DNA from: an uncultured Pelagibacteraceae bacterium
Lineage (GTDB): Bacteria > Pseudomonadota > Alphaproteobacteria > Pelagibacterales > Pelagibacteraceae
Direction: 5' to 3'
DNA length: 18,481 nucleotides
Assembly: GCA_902533955.1 (NCBI GenBank)
Contig: CACANV010000006.1
Coordinates: forward strand, 1-18,481
The first letter of the stretch is position 1. Each line of letters starts with the position of its first letter. The position numbers were made by a program, and so were the translations under genes. Positions 1 to 9,829 of this stretch are shown in pieces. Under the pieces are notes generated by a model. That model did not search any database. It was not told the origin of the DNA and saw only the letters and a program-made list of their open reading frames with translations.

Positions 1-144
1 TTTTTTAATTAAAGTTTTAAATGGAGTAGCAATTGATTGATTTTCGTCACATATTGATACACCAATCCTTTTTGAACCAAGATCTAAGCCTATAATCCGT
101 ATTTTAGTTGGATGTTTTTTTTTAAACTCTTCAATTGTGATCAT
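1..144 (-). CDS. ruvX: RuvX/YqgF family Holliday junction resolvase-like protein, N-terminal part (runs off left edge)
   Basis: The 48 residues visible on the minus strand begin with ATG (complement of 142-144) and run off the window without a stop. They contain the N-terminal signature of the YqgF/RuvX RNase H-like fold, RIIGLDLGSKRIGVSICD (residues 16-33). The Asp of GLDLG (residue 21) is the first catalytic acid expected in this family. Members are about 140-155 residues long, so roughly a third is seen. The family is linked to pre-16S rRNA 5' maturation and annotated as a putative Holliday junction resolvase. The gene is transcribed divergently from gatC across a gap of about 50 bp. The short leader before the beta strand (MITIEEFKKKHPTK) is longer than in many homologues, but no closer in-frame ATG was seen. 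Confidence 0.88.
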   Translation of the reverse strand, partial: MITIEEFKKKHPTKIRIIGLDLGSKRIGVSICDENQSIATPFKTLIKK

Positions 145-193
145 ATTGTATATATTTAACTTAAATGATAGTTTGCGACATATTTTTTACCAC
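145..193. promoter_or_regulatory. Divergent intergenic region between ruvX and gatC, likely carrying both promoters
   Basis: This gap of 49 bp separates two divergent genes, so it should hold the start signals for both. It is AT-rich. Read toward ruvX it contains TATACAAT only a few bases before the start codon. Read toward gatC it contains TTGCGACA followed closely by TATTTTTT. Neither gives a convincing -35/-10 pair with normal spacing, and no Shine-Dalgarno sequence is seen on either side. The promoter assignment is inferred from gene orientation. Confidence 0.3.
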
Positions 194-481
194 ATGACAA
201 TAAATCTTAAAACAGTAAAGCATATCTCTAAATTAGCCAGAATTTCAATAGATGAAGAAAAAGCTAATAAATTAGCAAGCGATCTAAATTCTATATTTAA
301 ATTTATCGAAAAACTTAATGAATTAAAAACAGATAATGTTGAGCCGCTAACATCAATAGCTGAAACAACATTAAGATTTAGAGAAGATCAAATTAAAACT
401 GAAAATATAAGAGAAAAAATTTTAAAAAATTCACCTGATGAAAATAAAGATTTCTTCGTTGTACCTAAGGTGGTTGAATAA
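194..481 (+). CDS. gatC: Aspartyl/glutamyl-tRNA amidotransferase subunit C
   Basis: GatC is the small structural subunit of the GatCAB amidotransferase, which converts Glu-tRNA(Gln) and/or Asp-tRNA(Asn) to the amidated forms; it wraps around GatA and tethers it to GatB. The start at 194 gives 95 residues, the usual family length, and begins MTINLKTVKHISKLARI, matching the conserved helix that opens GatC proteins. The frame is open further upstream to 137, but that extension reaches into the ruvX start and has no family counterpart. The protein ends in VPKVVE, the typical GatC C-terminus. Its TAA stop shares its last base with the gatA ATG (TAATG), implying translational coupling. Confidence 0.93.
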   Translation: MTINLKTVKHISKLARISIDEEKANKLASDLNSIFKFIEKLNELKTDNVEPLTSIAETTLRFREDQIKTENIREKILKNSPDENKDFFVVPKVVE

Positions 482-1935
482 TGTCAAACATAACTAATCT
501 AACACTTTCAGAATTGATTAATAATATAAAAACTAAAAAACTTTCTTCAGTAGAAGTTACAAAATCATTTATTGAAAGAGCAGAAAAATCAAAAAAGTTA
601 AATGTATATGTGACTGAAAATTTCAGTACAGCGATTAATCAAGCAAAAAAATTTGATGGAAATCCAAATTACGAATTAAAACTTCCTGGAATACCAATAG
701 CTGTAAAAGATTTATTTTGTACAAATGGAATAAAAACTACAGCTGGTAGTAAAATTTTAAATAATTTTATTCCAACCTATGAGTCAACTGTAACTCAAAA
801 TATTTGGAACGAAGGTGGGATTTTGCTAGGAAAATTAAATTGTGATGAATTTGCAATGGGATCTTCAAATGAGACAAGTTTTTTTGGAAATGTACAAAAC
901 CCTATAGGTGAAAATTTAGTACCAGGTGGTTCTTCTGGTGGTTCTTCCTCTGCTGTTGCTGCAAATTTAACTCCAGTAACAATAGGTACTGATACAGGTG
1001 GATCAATAAGACAGCCAGCTTCATTTACAGGAACTGTAGGATTAAAACCCACTTACGGTAGTTGCTCTAGATATGGAATTGTTGCATTTGCTTCTTCTTT
1101 AGATCAAGCAGGTCCTATGAGTAAAAATGTTAAAGATGCTGCTATTCTTTTAGAAGTTATTTCTTCTTTTGATAAAAAAGACTCTACATCAATAGATTTT
1201 AAAAGAAATAAATATTCTGAAGAACTTACAAAAAATATAAAAGGGAAAAAAATAGGTATTCCTAAAGAATATAGAGTTGAAGGAATGTCAGAAGAAATTG
1301 AAAATCTTTGGAAAAAAAGTATTGAGTATGCAAAAGACTGTGGAGCAGAAGTAATAGACATTTCTCTTCCACACACAAATTATGCACTACCAACTTATTA
1401 TATAGTAGCTCCAGCTGAAGCTTCTTCTAATTTAGCAAGGTATGACGGTGTTAAATACGGATTTAGATCTCCAGGTGTAAATTTAATCGATATGTATGAA
1501 AAAACAAGATCTGAAGGATTTGGTGAAGAAGTTAAAAGGAGGATTATGATAGGAACCTATGTTCTATCTTCAGGTTATTACGATGCTTATTATTTGAAAG
1601 CACAAAAGGTAAGGAAGCTAATAAAAAAAGATTTTGATGAAGTATATAATAAAGTAGATGCAATATTAACTCCATCAACACCTAGCTCAGCTTTTGAAAT
1701 TGGTGAAAAATTAGATGATCCAGTATCTATGTATCTAAATGATATTTTTACCGTACCAGTAAATTTGGCTGGCTTACCTGGAATTTCAATTCCTGCTGGA
1801 TTAGATAAAAAAAAACATCCACTTGGTATACAAATAATAGGAAAACCTTTTGATGAACAAAGTATATTAAATATAGCTTACGCGATGGAAGAAAAAATTA
1901 ATTTTAAAAATAAAATTTCAGATTGGTGGATTTAA
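481..1935 (+). CDS. gatA: Aspartyl/glutamyl-tRNA amidotransferase subunit A
   Basis: GatA is the glutaminase subunit of GatCAB: it releases ammonia from glutamine, which is channelled to GatB. At 484 residues it is full length. The amidase signature is clear. GIPIAVKD supplies Lys76, [10 protein letters not shown] (147-156) supplies the cis-Ser at 151, and [11 protein letters not shown] (170-180) supplies the nucleophile Ser175. The spacing matches the Lys-Ser-Ser triad of Staphylococcus aureus GatA (79/154/178) with a constant offset of three. GLKPTYG and [17 protein letters not shown] follow as expected. The start overlaps the gatC stop by one base and the TAA stop overlaps the gatB ATG by one base. 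The AAGGTGG just upstream is codons of the conserved gatC tail, so its ribosome-binding role is uncertain. Confidence 0.97.
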   Translation: MSNITNLTLSELINNIKTKKLSSVEVTKSFIERAEKSKKLNVYVTENFSTAINQAKKFDGNPNYELKLPGIPIAVKDLFCTNGIKTTAGSKILNNFIPTYESTVTQNIWNEGGILLGKLNCDEFAMGSSNETSFFGNVQNPIGENLVPGGSSGGSSSAVAANLTPVTIGTDTGGSIRQPASFTGTVGLKPTYGSCSRYGIVAFASSLDQAGPMSKNVKDAAILLEVISSFDKKDSTSIDFKRNKYSEELTKNIKGKKIGIPKEYRVEGMSEEIENLWKKSIEYAKDCGAEVIDISLPHTNYALPTYYIVAPAEASSNLARYDGVKYGFRSPGVNLIDMYEKTRSEGFGEEVKRRIMIGTYVLSSGYYDAYYLKAQKVRKLIKKDFDEVYNKVDAILTPSTPSSAFEIGEKLDDPVSMYLNDIFTVPVNLAGLPGISIPAGLDKKKHPLGIQIIGKPFDEQSILNIAYAMEEKINFKNKISDWWI

Positions 1936-3401
1936 TGTCAAAAGTAGATGAATTTTTAATTAAAAGAGGCAATAATCAATACGAGGTTGTTATAGGATTA
2001 GAAGTTCATGCTCAAGTTACTTCTAAATCTAAGTTGTTTTCATCATCTTCAACAAAATTTGGAGCAGAGCCTAATACACAAGTAAGTTTAGTTGATGCAG
2101 CTTTTCCTGGAATGTTACCAGTAATTAATGAATTTTGTGTTAAACAAGCAATCAAAACAGGAATAGGCTTAAAAGCAAAGATTAACAAAAAATCTATATT
2201 TGATAGAAAAAATTATTTTTATGCGGATCTTCCCCAAGGATATCAAATTTCTCAATATAAATATCCTATAGTAGGTGAGGGAAATGTTATACTTGATATG
2301 CCTTATGGTCCAAAAAATGTTGGTATAGAAAGATTGCATTTAGAACAAGATGCAGGAAAAAGTATACATGATATAGATCCAGAAAATACTTTTGTAGATT
2401 TAAATAGATCTGGTGTTGCTTTAATGGAAATAGTTAGTAAACCAGATTTAACTTCACCAGATGAAGTTAATACTTATATAAAAAAGTTAAGATCTATAAT
2501 GCGATATCTCGGTACTTGTGATGGAAATATGCAAGAAGGTTCTTTACGTGCCGATGTAAATGTATCAGTAAAAAGAAAAGGTGAAATAAAATTGGGAACC
2601 AGATGTGAAATTAAAAATGTTAACTCAATTAAATTTATGCAAATGGCAATTATTACTGAAGCAAATAGACAAGTTGATTTAATTGAAGAAGGAAAAAAAA
2701 TTGATCAAGAAACAAGACTATTTGATACAAAAAAAAATGAAACTAGATCCATGAGATCAAAAGAAGATGCCCATGATTATAGATATTTTCCAGATCCAGA
2801 TTTATTACCTTTAGAAATCACGGATGACTTTATAGAGCAAATTAAAAATGAAATACCCGAACTACCAGATGATAAGAAAAAAAGATTTATTGAAAAATTT
2901 AAATTATCACCATATGAAGCAACAATTTTAGTATCAGATATTGAAACTTCAAAATATTTTGAAGAGGTGATTGATAAATCTGATATTAAATTAGCAACTA
3001 ATTGGATTACTGGTGAATTGTTTGCATTATTAAATGACAAAAATCTTGAAATAACCGATAGTCCAATAAGCTCTAAAAACTTATCTAAATTGATCAACTT
3101 AATAAAAGACGGAACAATATCAGGAAAAATTGCAAAATCAGTATTCGAAATGATGATTGATGGAAATAAAGATCCTGAATTAATAGTAAAAGAACAAAAC
3201 CTTAAACAGGAAAGTGATCCAAAAGAATTAGAAAAATTAATTGATAAAATAGTCAGTGAAAATGAAGACAAGGTCAAAGAATATAAAGCCGGAAAAGAAA
3301 AACTTTTTGGTTTTTTTGTTGGTCAAGTAATGAAAATTTCAGGCGGGAAAGCTAATCCAAAATTAGCCAATGAAATTCTTAAAGATAAACTATCTAAGTG
3401 A
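1935..3401 (+). CDS. gatB: Aspartyl/glutamyl-tRNA amidotransferase subunit B
   Basis: GatB is the kinase/transamidase subunit: it phosphorylates the misacylated Glu or Asp on tRNA and transfers ammonia to it. The ATG at 1935 gives 488 residues, normal for the family; a TTG four codons earlier lies inside gatA and is unlikely. Diagnostic blocks are GLEVHAQV (21-28), [17 protein letters not shown] (91-107), [18 protein letters not shown] (155-172) and [13 protein letters not shown] (281-293). The C-terminal third is the YqeY-like tRNA-binding helical domain. The phrase [17 protein letters not shown] resembles alphaproteobacterial GatB. It is coupled to gatA by TAATG, and its TGA stop overlaps the GTG of the next gene (GTGA). 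Confidence 0.97.
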   Translation: MSKVDEFLIKRGNNQYEVVIGLEVHAQVTSKSKLFSSSSTKFGAEPNTQVSLVDAAFPGMLPVINEFCVKQAIKTGIGLKAKINKKSIFDRKNYFYADLPQGYQISQYKYPIVGEGNVILDMPYGPKNVGIERLHLEQDAGKSIHDIDPENTFVDLNRSGVALMEIVSKPDLTSPDEVNTYIKKLRSIMRYLGTCDGNMQEGSLRADVNVSVKRKGEIKLGTRCEIKNVNSIKFMQMAIITEANRQVDLIEEGKKIDQETRLFDTKKNETRSMRSKEDAHDYRYFPDPDLLPLEITDDFIEQIKNEIPELPDDKKKRFIEKFKLSPYEATILVSDIETSKYFEEVIDKSDIKLATNWITGELFALLNDKNLEITDSPISSKNLSKLINLIKDGTISGKIAKSVFEMMIDGNKDPELIVKEQNLKQESDPKELEKLIDKIVSENEDKVKEYKAGKEKLFGFFVGQVMKISGGKANPKLANEILKDKLSK

Positions 3402-4054
3402 CAAAAAATATAATATTAAATCAAAATTTAGAAAACTATATTTCAAACAATTCAATTCCGTTACATGCTGTTCAAAAAGAAATAATAGAATACAATAATA
3501 GTTTGGGCGATATTAAGAAAATGCAAATTTCAGTAACACAAGGTTATTTTATGCAATTCATAATAAAAAATAATAAAGTAAAAAAAATTTTAGAAATTGG
3601 TACTTTTACTGGTTATAGCGCATTAACGATGGCTCTCGCTATTCATGACGATGGAAATATAACTTGTTTAGATAAAAATAAAGAAACTTCAGATATAGCA
3701 ATTAATTTTTTTAAAAAAGCAAAAGTTGATCATAAAATTAATTTAATTTGTGATAATGCAAATAATGTTTTAAGAAAATTAATAAAAGAAAGAATTACTT
3801 TTGATTTAATTTTTATAGATGCAGATAAAGAAAATTACATAAATTATTATGAATTCGCTTATAACCTAATTTCTAAAAATGGATTAATAATTATTGATAA
3901 TGTTCTATGGAAAGGTGAAGTAGCTGATTTAAGTAAAAATGATAAATTAACTAGTATAATTAGAGAGTTTAATGATCATGTTAAAAAAGATGTTAGAATA
4001 GAAAAAACAATTTTACCTATAGGTGATGGTATAACAATTTGTAAGAAATTATAA
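3398..4054 (+). CDS. Family-3 SAM-dependent O-methyltransferase (caffeoyl-CoA OMT-like)
   Basis: A 218-residue class I methyltransferase of the Methyltransf_3 family, which includes caffeoyl-CoA O-methyltransferases and many bacterial enzymes of unknown substrate. SAM-binding motif I is [12 protein letters not shown] (65-76). FIDADKENY (139-147) and [12 protein letters not shown] (164-175) carry the acidic and Asn residues (Asp141, Asp143, Asp167, Asn168) that bind the divalent metal and substrate hydroxyl in this family. The start is GTG at 3398, overlapping the gatB stop by four bases; no other start gives a better N-terminus. The natural substrate cannot be told from sequence. Position after gatB suggests co-transcription, not necessarily a shared pathway. 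There is no signal peptide, so it should be cytosolic. Confidence 0.88.
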   Translation: MTKNIILNQNLENYISNNSIPLHAVQKEIIEYNNSLGDIKKMQISVTQGYFMQFIIKNNKVKKILEIGTFTGYSALTMALAIHDDGNITCLDKNKETSDIAINFFKKAKVDHKINLICDNANNVLRKLIKERITFDLIFIDADKENYINYYEFAYNLISKNGLIIIDNVLWKGEVADLSKNDKLTSIIREFNDHVKKDVRIEKTILPIGDGITICKKL

Positions 4055-4957
4055 ATGTATAATGTTTTTGGTTTTTATAAATTTAAAAAAGTAAATAATT
4101 TAAAAAATTTAAAGGCTATATTACATTCATTGGTTTTAAATTATAAAATTAGAGGAACAATAATTTTATCTTCAGAGGGAATTAATGGAACAATATCAGG
4201 TTACAAAAATGATATTTTGTCAATACAAGAAAAATTAAAAAAAATATTCTCAATTAGAAAATTTGACTCTGAAAATCTTTCAAAAAGCAAATTTAATCCT
4301 TTTCATCGAGCTAAAATAAAAATTAAAAATGAAGTAGTACCAATGGGCATCAAGGTATCTTCGTTTAAAAAAACAAAAATGCACATTTCACCCAAAAGAT
4401 GGAATAAACTAATTAAAAAAAAAGAAACAAAATTAATTGATGCTAGAAAACCTTTTGAATATAATGTTGGTACATTTAAAAATTCTATAAACCCAAATAT
4501 TGAAAATTTTCGTGACTTTCCTAAATTTTTAAAAAAATTTAGTAAAAACGACAATATAGCTATGTTTTGCACTGGGGGCATAAGGTGTGAAAAAGCTTCA
4601 ATATATTTGAAAAAGAAAGGTTTTAAAAATGTTTATCAATTAAATGGAGGTATTATCAATTACTTAAATACAATAGATAAGCAAAATAGTCTTTGGAAGG
4701 GTGAATGTTATGTTTTTGATAATAGAATTTCATTAAAACATAAATTAAAGCAAGGCTCTTATTCAATGTGTAGTGGTTGCAGAAAACCCGTTTCACAAAA
4801 AGAAATGAAATCTTCTAAATATACAGAGGGAATCTCATGCCCAAAATGTCATGATTACTTAACCAATGAACAAAAATCAAGATTTGCAATGCGGCAAAAA
4901 CAAATACTACTTGCAAAAAAAACTGGTAAAAGACATATCTTTAAAAAAGAATATTAA
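4055..4957 (+). CDS. trhO: Rhodanese-domain tRNA uridine(34) hydroxylase (TrhO/YceA)
   Basis: A 300-residue protein with the architecture of the YceA/TrhO family, which makes 5-hydroxyuridine at position 34 of certain tRNAs. The N-terminal acylphosphatase-like domain (about 1-105) contains GTIILSSEGINGTISG (34-49). The rhodanese domain (about 112-215) contains LIDARKPFEYNVGTF and the active-site loop MFCTGGIRCEKA, with the likely catalytic cysteine at 172. The C-terminus holds a CxxC...CxxC group (Cys239, Cys242, Cys262, Cys265), as in full-length family members, probably metal binding. The ATG follows the previous stop with no spacer. With gatCAB nearby, this stretch has a tRNA theme, though that grouping may simply reflect genome compaction. 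Confidence 0.92.
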   Translation: MYNVFGFYKFKKVNNLKNLKAILHSLVLNYKIRGTIILSSEGINGTISGYKNDILSIQEKLKKIFSIRKFDSENLSKSKFNPFHRAKIKIKNEVVPMGIKVSSFKKTKMHISPKRWNKLIKKKETKLIDARKPFEYNVGTFKNSINPNIENFRDFPKFLKKFSKNDNIAMFCTGGIRCEKASIYLKKKGFKNVYQLNGGIINYLNTIDKQNSLWKGECYVFDNRISLKHKLKQGSYSMCSGCRKPVSQKEMKSSKYTEGISCPKCHDYLTNEQKSRFAMRQKQILLAKKTGKRHIFKKEY

Positions 4958-4959
4958 AT

Positions 4960-6315
4960 ATGGATTTATTAAAGGATAATATTCCTAAATTAGTTAGGAA
5001 ACTTGCTCTACCTGCTATGGTTGGGACACTTTTTCAAACACTTTATAATGTTGTTGATACATACTTTGCAGGAAAAATATCACCTGAAGCACTTTCGGCA
5101 CTTAGTAAATCTTTTCCAATTTATTTTATTATTATTGCAACTTCTATTGGTGTGACTGTTGCTGGAACTTCTTTAATTGGTAATAGCATTGGTGAAAAGG
5201 ATAATAAAAAAACTTTAAACTATTTTTCTCATATTGTTTATTATGGAATTCTAATTTCAATTTTTATTACATTTCTAGGTTTGTACTTTTCAAAAAAAGT
5301 ATTTATTCTAATGGGATCAACAGAAGAAGTTGTTTCATTAGGCCTTGAATATACTGATATTATTTATTCAGGATCAATTTTATTTATTTTAGTAGTTTCA
5401 TTAAATTCATTACTTCATGCAGAAGGTGATACTAAAACTTATCGTAATGTTTTAATTTTGTCATTTCTTTTGAATATAATATTAAACCCTATTTTGATAT
5501 TTGGGTTTTTATTTATTCCAGCATATGGTGTTAAAGGAATAGGAATAGCTACAATTATTTCTCAATTTGTTTCATTTATAATTATTTTATTAAAAATTCT
5601 TAGGAATGAAAGAGTAAGAAATATTACAAATAAGTATCTTATACCTAAATTTTTATTTTTTAAAAATATTTTTTTTCAATCAATACCGATTACAGTTTCC
5701 ATATGTGGTTACGCTTTGGCTGCAGCAATAATTTTTACATATGTTGGACAATCTGGTGAGTATGCAGTTGCAGGATATGGTGTTGGTACTCGTATTGAAC
5801 AAGTGGTTCTTCTTCCAATATTAGGAATTAATACTGCCATTATATCAATTATAGCTCAGAATTATGGAGCAAATAATATTTACAGAATAAGAGAAACTTA
5901 CTTTACTGCAATTAAATATGCTTTCATAATAATGATTACTGCTGGAATTTTAGTTTTTTTGTCTGCAAGCGTTATAACAAGTTTTTTTTCAAATGACCCT
6001 GAAGTTATTGAATATGGAAAAAGATATTTAAAAATATCAGCATTTGTATTACCTGCTTATCCAGTATTTTTTTTGTCTAATGGCTGTTTTATGGCTTTAA
6101 AAAAGTCGGAAAATGCAATGATTTCAAATTTTTTTAGAAATATACTTAATCCAATTGTAGTATTTTATATTGCGAAGTACATAGGCGCAAGTTTTGAAAC
6201 TTTCTTTTGGATTTGGGTAGGTATTAATTGGTTTTTTTCAATTTCTTACTTTTTTGTAATAATTTATTATTTTAAAGCGAAATTAAATAAATCTAGCGCT
6301 GTCGTTCATCCATGA
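4960..6315 (+). CDS. MATE family multidrug/toxin efflux transporter
   Basis: A 451-residue, very hydrophobic protein with about twelve predicted membrane segments in two similar halves, as in MATE (NorM/DinF-type) cation-coupled antiporters. Family-typical features are the opening LVRKLALPAMVGTLFQTLYN, VVDTYFAG (residues about 27-34), LNSLLHAEGDT in the first half, and AGYGVGTRIEQVVLLPILGI with IISIIAQNYGANN in the second half. It would sit in the inner membrane and export organic cations or drug-like compounds; substrate unknown. It begins two bases after trhO. Its 3' end runs 33 bp into soxG on the opposite strand. The last residues (about KSSAVVHP) lie in the overlap and look like a non-conserved extension. 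Confidence 0.92.
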   Translation: MDLLKDNIPKLVRKLALPAMVGTLFQTLYNVVDTYFAGKISPEALSALSKSFPIYFIIIATSIGVTVAGTSLIGNSIGEKDNKKTLNYFSHIVYYGILISIFITFLGLYFSKKVFILMGSTEEVVSLGLEYTDIIYSGSILFILVVSLNSLLHAEGDTKTYRNVLILSFLLNIILNPILIFGFLFIPAYGVKGIGIATIISQFVSFIIILLKILRNERVRNITNKYLIPKFLFFKNIFFQSIPITVSICGYALAAAIIFTYVGQSGEYAVAGYGVGTRIEQVVLLPILGINTAIISIIAQNYGANNIYRIRETYFTAIKYAFIIMITAGILVFLSASVITSFFSNDPEVIEYGKRYLKISAFVLPAYPVFFLSNGCFMALKKSENAMISNFFRNILNPIVVFYIAKYIGASFETFFWIWVGINWFFSISYFFVIIYYFKAKLNKSSAVVHP

Positions 6316-6831
6316 ACACAAATGTTCAGAAAAAGATCTTCTAACAAATAAATCGATTTCATTATTTTGTTTTTGATTAATAGTTATATCTACATGATTA
6401 AGAATTGTTTGTGTTGCTTTGTTTCTTTTTCCTTTAAAATCATTAAAATTAAATGGCGATCCAGCTGACAATAAATCATAAATTTTTTCACCTTTTAAAT
6501 TAAAACAAACCCACTGATTAGAAACATCAGTTATTGCTCCATAGTTAAGCTTTGAAATTTCATTGTATAAATCTTCAAATATTCTATTTTTGTCATCTAC
6601 ATTAAAGTATATTAGCCATTCATCAGGACTTAACCACAAAGCATTAAATTTTTCATTGGCTGTGCTAGTATTAGCTTCTGTAGGTAAAATTAAAGACAAT
6701 ATTTTTCCAGCTTTAGTAAAAAAATCCTTTTTTTTACCCCTTAAATTTATTTTAATTTTTGGTTCGTTTATTGTTAATTCTAATCCATTGAATGATTTTT
6801 TTTCTAATTTTGGATATTCAATATTAAGCAT
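6283..6831 (-). CDS. soxG: Sarcosine oxidase gamma subunit
   Basis: SoxG is the small subunit of heterotetrameric sarcosine oxidase, structurally related to part of the aminomethyltransferase fold and packing on the alpha subunit. At 182 residues it has normal length. Recognisable stretches are LWLSPDEWLIYF (65-76), TDVSNQWVCFNLKGEKIYDLL and the C-terminal VRRSFSEHLCSWMNDSA, typical of the SoxG family. It is the last gene of soxBDAG. Its ATG overlaps the soxA stop by eight bases (ATGCTTAA). Because the C-terminal motif is conserved, the overlap with the convergent MATE gene most likely arose by the MATE frame extending into soxG. No hairpin terminator is visible at this convergent end. Confidence 0.92.
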   Translation of the reverse strand: MLNIEYPKLEKKSFNGLELTINEPKIKINLRGKKKDFFTKAGKILSLILPTEANTSTANEKFNALWLSPDEWLIYFNVDDKNRIFEDLYNEISKLNYGAITDVSNQWVCFNLKGEKIYDLLSAGSPFNFNDFKGKRNKATQTILNHVDITINQKQNNEIDLFVRRSFSEHLCSWMNDSARFI

Positions 6832-9826
6832 TTAACCTCTTATTTTCTTTATCTAAAAAAACAAAATCTGAAACTGTTACATTAATGTTTTTATTTTCCA
6901 TAGGCACAATGAGTTTTTGGCCTTTTAATTTTTTTCCACTTCTTACTACAGCTAGTGCAATTGATTTGTTTAAATTTGGACTAAAATAACTTGAAGTAAC
7001 ATGACCAAGCATATCAATAGGTTTTTTATTTAAATCAGAAACTATTTGTGCACCTTCATCAAGTACTTCATTAGGATTATCTGTTAATAAACCAACTAAT
7101 TGTTTTCTATCTTCACGTATTGTATCGCTTCTATAAAGAGATCTTTTTCCAATAAAATCATATTTTTTTTTACTGACAATCCAATCCATTTGCAAGTCAA
7201 CAGGTGTCATAGTTCCATCTGTATCTTGTCCAACAATAATAAAACCTTTTTCAGCTCTTAATAAATGCATTGTTTCAGTTCCATATGGTGTAATATTGAA
7301 TTCCTTCCCAGCTTCAATGCATTTTTCCCATAAAGATTTTCCATATTTTGCCTCTATGTTAATTTCATAACTGTGTTCACCTGTAAAACTTATTCTCATA
7401 ATTCTGCAACTAATATTATCTAGAAGTGCATTTTGAAAACTCATGTGTGCAAAGTTGTCATCATCAAATTTTACATTTGGAAATAATTTTAATAATATTT
7501 TTTTTGAATTGGGGCCACAAACACTTGCTGTTGCATAATGATCCGTTACTGAAGTTAAATAAACATCAAGTTCAGGCCATTCGGTTTGTAAGTAATCTTC
7601 TAGTTTAGATAAAACATTTGCTGCTCCACCTGTTGTAGTAGTCATTAAATAATGATTTTCACTTAAACGTGTTGTAACACCATCATCATAGACCATTCCA
7701 TCTTCATTGAGCATAAGACCATATCTACATTTACCAATAGCTAATTTAGACCATGCGTTTGTATAAACACGATTTAAAAATTCAGAAGCATCTGTTCCTT
7801 GAATATCAATTTTACCAAGAGTTGATGCATCCAGAATACCCGCGCTATCTCTTGCAGCTTTGCTCTCTCTTTGAACTGCTTGATGCATATTTTCATTATA
7901 TTTTGGATAGTACCAAGCTCTTTTCCACTGCCCCACATTTTCAAATTCAGCTTTATTATCAATATGCCAATCATGCATTGGAGTTTTTCTTACTATATCA
8001 AAATATTTGCCAACGTTTCTTCCAACTATTGAACCAAATGTTAAGGGAGTGAAGGGTGGTCTAAATGTAGTAGTACCTAAAGTTCCCATTTTAACACCAG
8101 CAGTTTCAGCAACTATTCCTAATGCATGCATATTGGATAATTTACCTTGATCTGTTGCCATTCCAGTAGTTGTGTACCTTTTTACATGTTCAATTGATCT
8201 AAATCCTTCTTGCATGGCTAATTTAATATCCTTTGCAGTAGAGTCATTTTGAAAATCAATATATGATTTAGTTTTTCCTATTGGAAGATGGTTTGGCAAT
8301 AGCCATATATTTCTCTTATCTAATTCTTTTGAACAATTAACAATTATATTGTCATAATCTGACTCTTTAATATCTAAAAATTTTTTAATTTGCGTACAGG
8401 TATTTTTAATTACATCATCAAGTTCAAATTCTCCGTTACAAGAACCAACACTAATCTTATCAATGGATTGATCTTTAGGTAAAAAAATATGATCATTTTC
8501 TCTAAAATTTAGTTTTCCACCTGATTGTGTATGCATATGTACCATAGGCGTCCACCCACCACTTATTGCCAAACAATCACAATTTAATAAGGTTTTATTT
8601 CCTTCAACATTAGAACCATCGTTAGATAAATTCATTATTTCTATAGATTTTATCTTTCTATAACCAAAAGTATTTGTAACAGTAGAGTTCCAATAAATAT
8701 TAATTCCTAGCTTTTCCGATTGTTTAACTATGCTTGAATTAGATTTTTTTCTTATATCAATGATTTTGACTGATATTCCTTTTTCAAATAATGATATTGC
8801 AGTTTCGTAAGCACTATCATTGTTTGTAAAAATAAAATTATTTAAGCCACAAGCAACACCATAAAAATTTAAATATTTATTTACTGAATTAGCCAAAATT
8901 ATTCCTGGTCTATCATTGTTATTAAATACTAGTGGTCTTTCAATTGCACCTGTTGCAATTACTACTTTCTTTGCTCTTATTTTCCACAATCTTTGCCTAA
9001 TCTCACTATTTTTATTATCTTTTGACAAGTGATCAGTTAAATTTTCTTTTGCTAAAAGATAATTGTAACTATGATAAGACGCTAAACTTGTTCTAACTTT
9101 TATTGTTAGATTTTTAAAGTTTCTTAACTCTTCAATTTCTTTTGATAACCATTTTTTTGAAATTTTGTTATCAATTTTAAAATTTTCATTATTCTGATAA
9201 ATAGTTGATCCACCTAATGTATTTTTGTCATCTACTAAAATTGTGTTGAAATTATTTTTAGCTGCTAGTTTAGCTGACATAATGCCTGATATTCCACCGC
9301 CAATAACCAAAACATCACAATGTACATGTCTGTGGTCATATATTTCAGGATCTGGTACCGTAGGTGATTTTCCTAATCCTGCTGTTTTTCTTATTAAAGG
9401 TTCATAAACATTTTTCCAAAAACTTTTTGGCCACATAAATGTTTTGTAATAAAAACCTGCTGGTATAAAAGGCGAAATTAGGTTGTTGATACCACCAATA
9501 TCAAAATTAAGACTTGGCCAACAATTTTGGCTGCTTGCTTCCAAACCTTCATAAAGTTCTATTTCGGTAGCTCTAACATTAGGCTCACTTAAATCTGTAT
9601 TTTCATTTATTTGACAGATTGCATTTGGTTCTTCTGATCCACAGGACATTATCCCTCTTGGTCTATGATATTTAAAACTTCTTCCAATTAGATGAATTCC
9701 ATTAGATAATAGGGCAGAAGCTAGTGTATCACCCTTAAATCCAAAGTAAGTTTTTCCATCAAATTTAAATGAGATCCTATTAGTTTGGTCAACATGATCT
9801 GTTTTATTAATTCTATAGTTTGGCAT
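6824..9826 (-). CDS. soxA: Sarcosine oxidase alpha subunit
   Basis: The 1000-residue alpha subunit of tetrameric sarcosine oxidase; with SoxB it oxidises sarcosine to glycine, passing the methyl group to tetrahydrofolate or releasing formaldehyde. Domains in order: an N-terminal ferredoxin-like fold without cluster cysteines (about 15-95, with FKYHRPRGIMSCGSEEPNA), a dinucleotide-binding domain starting CDVLVIGGGISGIMSAKLAA (170-189), ATGAIERPLVF and NDRPGII (291-310), the YTTTGMATDQGK block (551-562), and a C-terminal glycine-cleavage T-protein-like domain (about 615-985) that binds folate. Motifs of the last include GEHSYEI and LRAEKGFIIVGQDTDGT. Length and domain order match the family. 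It starts three bases downstream of the soxD stop. Confidence 0.96.
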   Translation of the reverse strand: MPNYRINKTDHVDQTNRISFKFDGKTYFGFKGDTLASALLSNGIHLIGRSFKYHRPRGIMSCGSEEPNAICQINENTDLSEPNVRATEIELYEGLEASSQNCWPSLNFDIGGINNLISPFIPAGFYYKTFMWPKSFWKNVYEPLIRKTAGLGKSPTVPDPEIYDHRHVHCDVLVIGGGISGIMSAKLAAKNNFNTILVDDKNTLGGSTIYQNNENFKIDNKISKKWLSKEIEELRNFKNLTIKVRTSLASYHSYNYLLAKENLTDHLSKDNKNSEIRQRLWKIRAKKVVIATGAIERPLVFNNNDRPGIILANSVNKYLNFYGVACGLNNFIFTNNDSAYETAISLFEKGISVKIIDIRKKSNSSIVKQSEKLGINIYWNSTVTNTFGYRKIKSIEIMNLSNDGSNVEGNKTLLNCDCLAISGGWTPMVHMHTQSGGKLNFRENDHIFLPKDQSIDKISVGSCNGEFELDDVIKNTCTQIKKFLDIKESDYDNIIVNCSKELDKRNIWLLPNHLPIGKTKSYIDFQNDSTAKDIKLAMQEGFRSIEHVKRYTTTGMATDQGKLSNMHALGIVAETAGVKMGTLGTTTFRPPFTPLTFGSIVGRNVGKYFDIVRKTPMHDWHIDNKAEFENVGQWKRAWYYPKYNENMHQAVQRESKAARDSAGILDASTLGKIDIQGTDASEFLNRVYTNAWSKLAIGKCRYGLMLNEDGMVYDDGVTTRLSENHYLMTTTTGGAANVLSKLEDYLQTEWPELDVYLTSVTDHYATASVCGPNSKKILLKLFPNVKFDDDNFAHMSFQNALLDNISCRIMRISFTGEHSYEINIEAKYGKSLWEKCIEAGKEFNITPYGTETMHLLRAEKGFIIVGQDTDGTMTPVDLQMDWIVSKKKYDFIGKRSLYRSDTIREDRKQLVGLLTDNPNEVLDEGAQIVSDLNKKPIDMLGHVTSSYFSPNLNKSIALAVVRSGKKLKGQKLIVPMENKNINVTVSDFVFLDKENKRLNA

Positions 9827-9829
9827 TAA

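Noticed and set aside
2777..3277. A 166-residue minus-strand open frame inside gatB
   Set aside because: It is a mirror of the conserved gatB C-terminal region, Ser/Phe/Leu-rich with no recognisable family; typical antisense shadow in AT-rich coding sequence.
7426..8052. Plus-strand open frames of 60-99 residues inside soxA
   Set aside because: They lie antisense to the well-conserved T-protein-like domain and show no family features.
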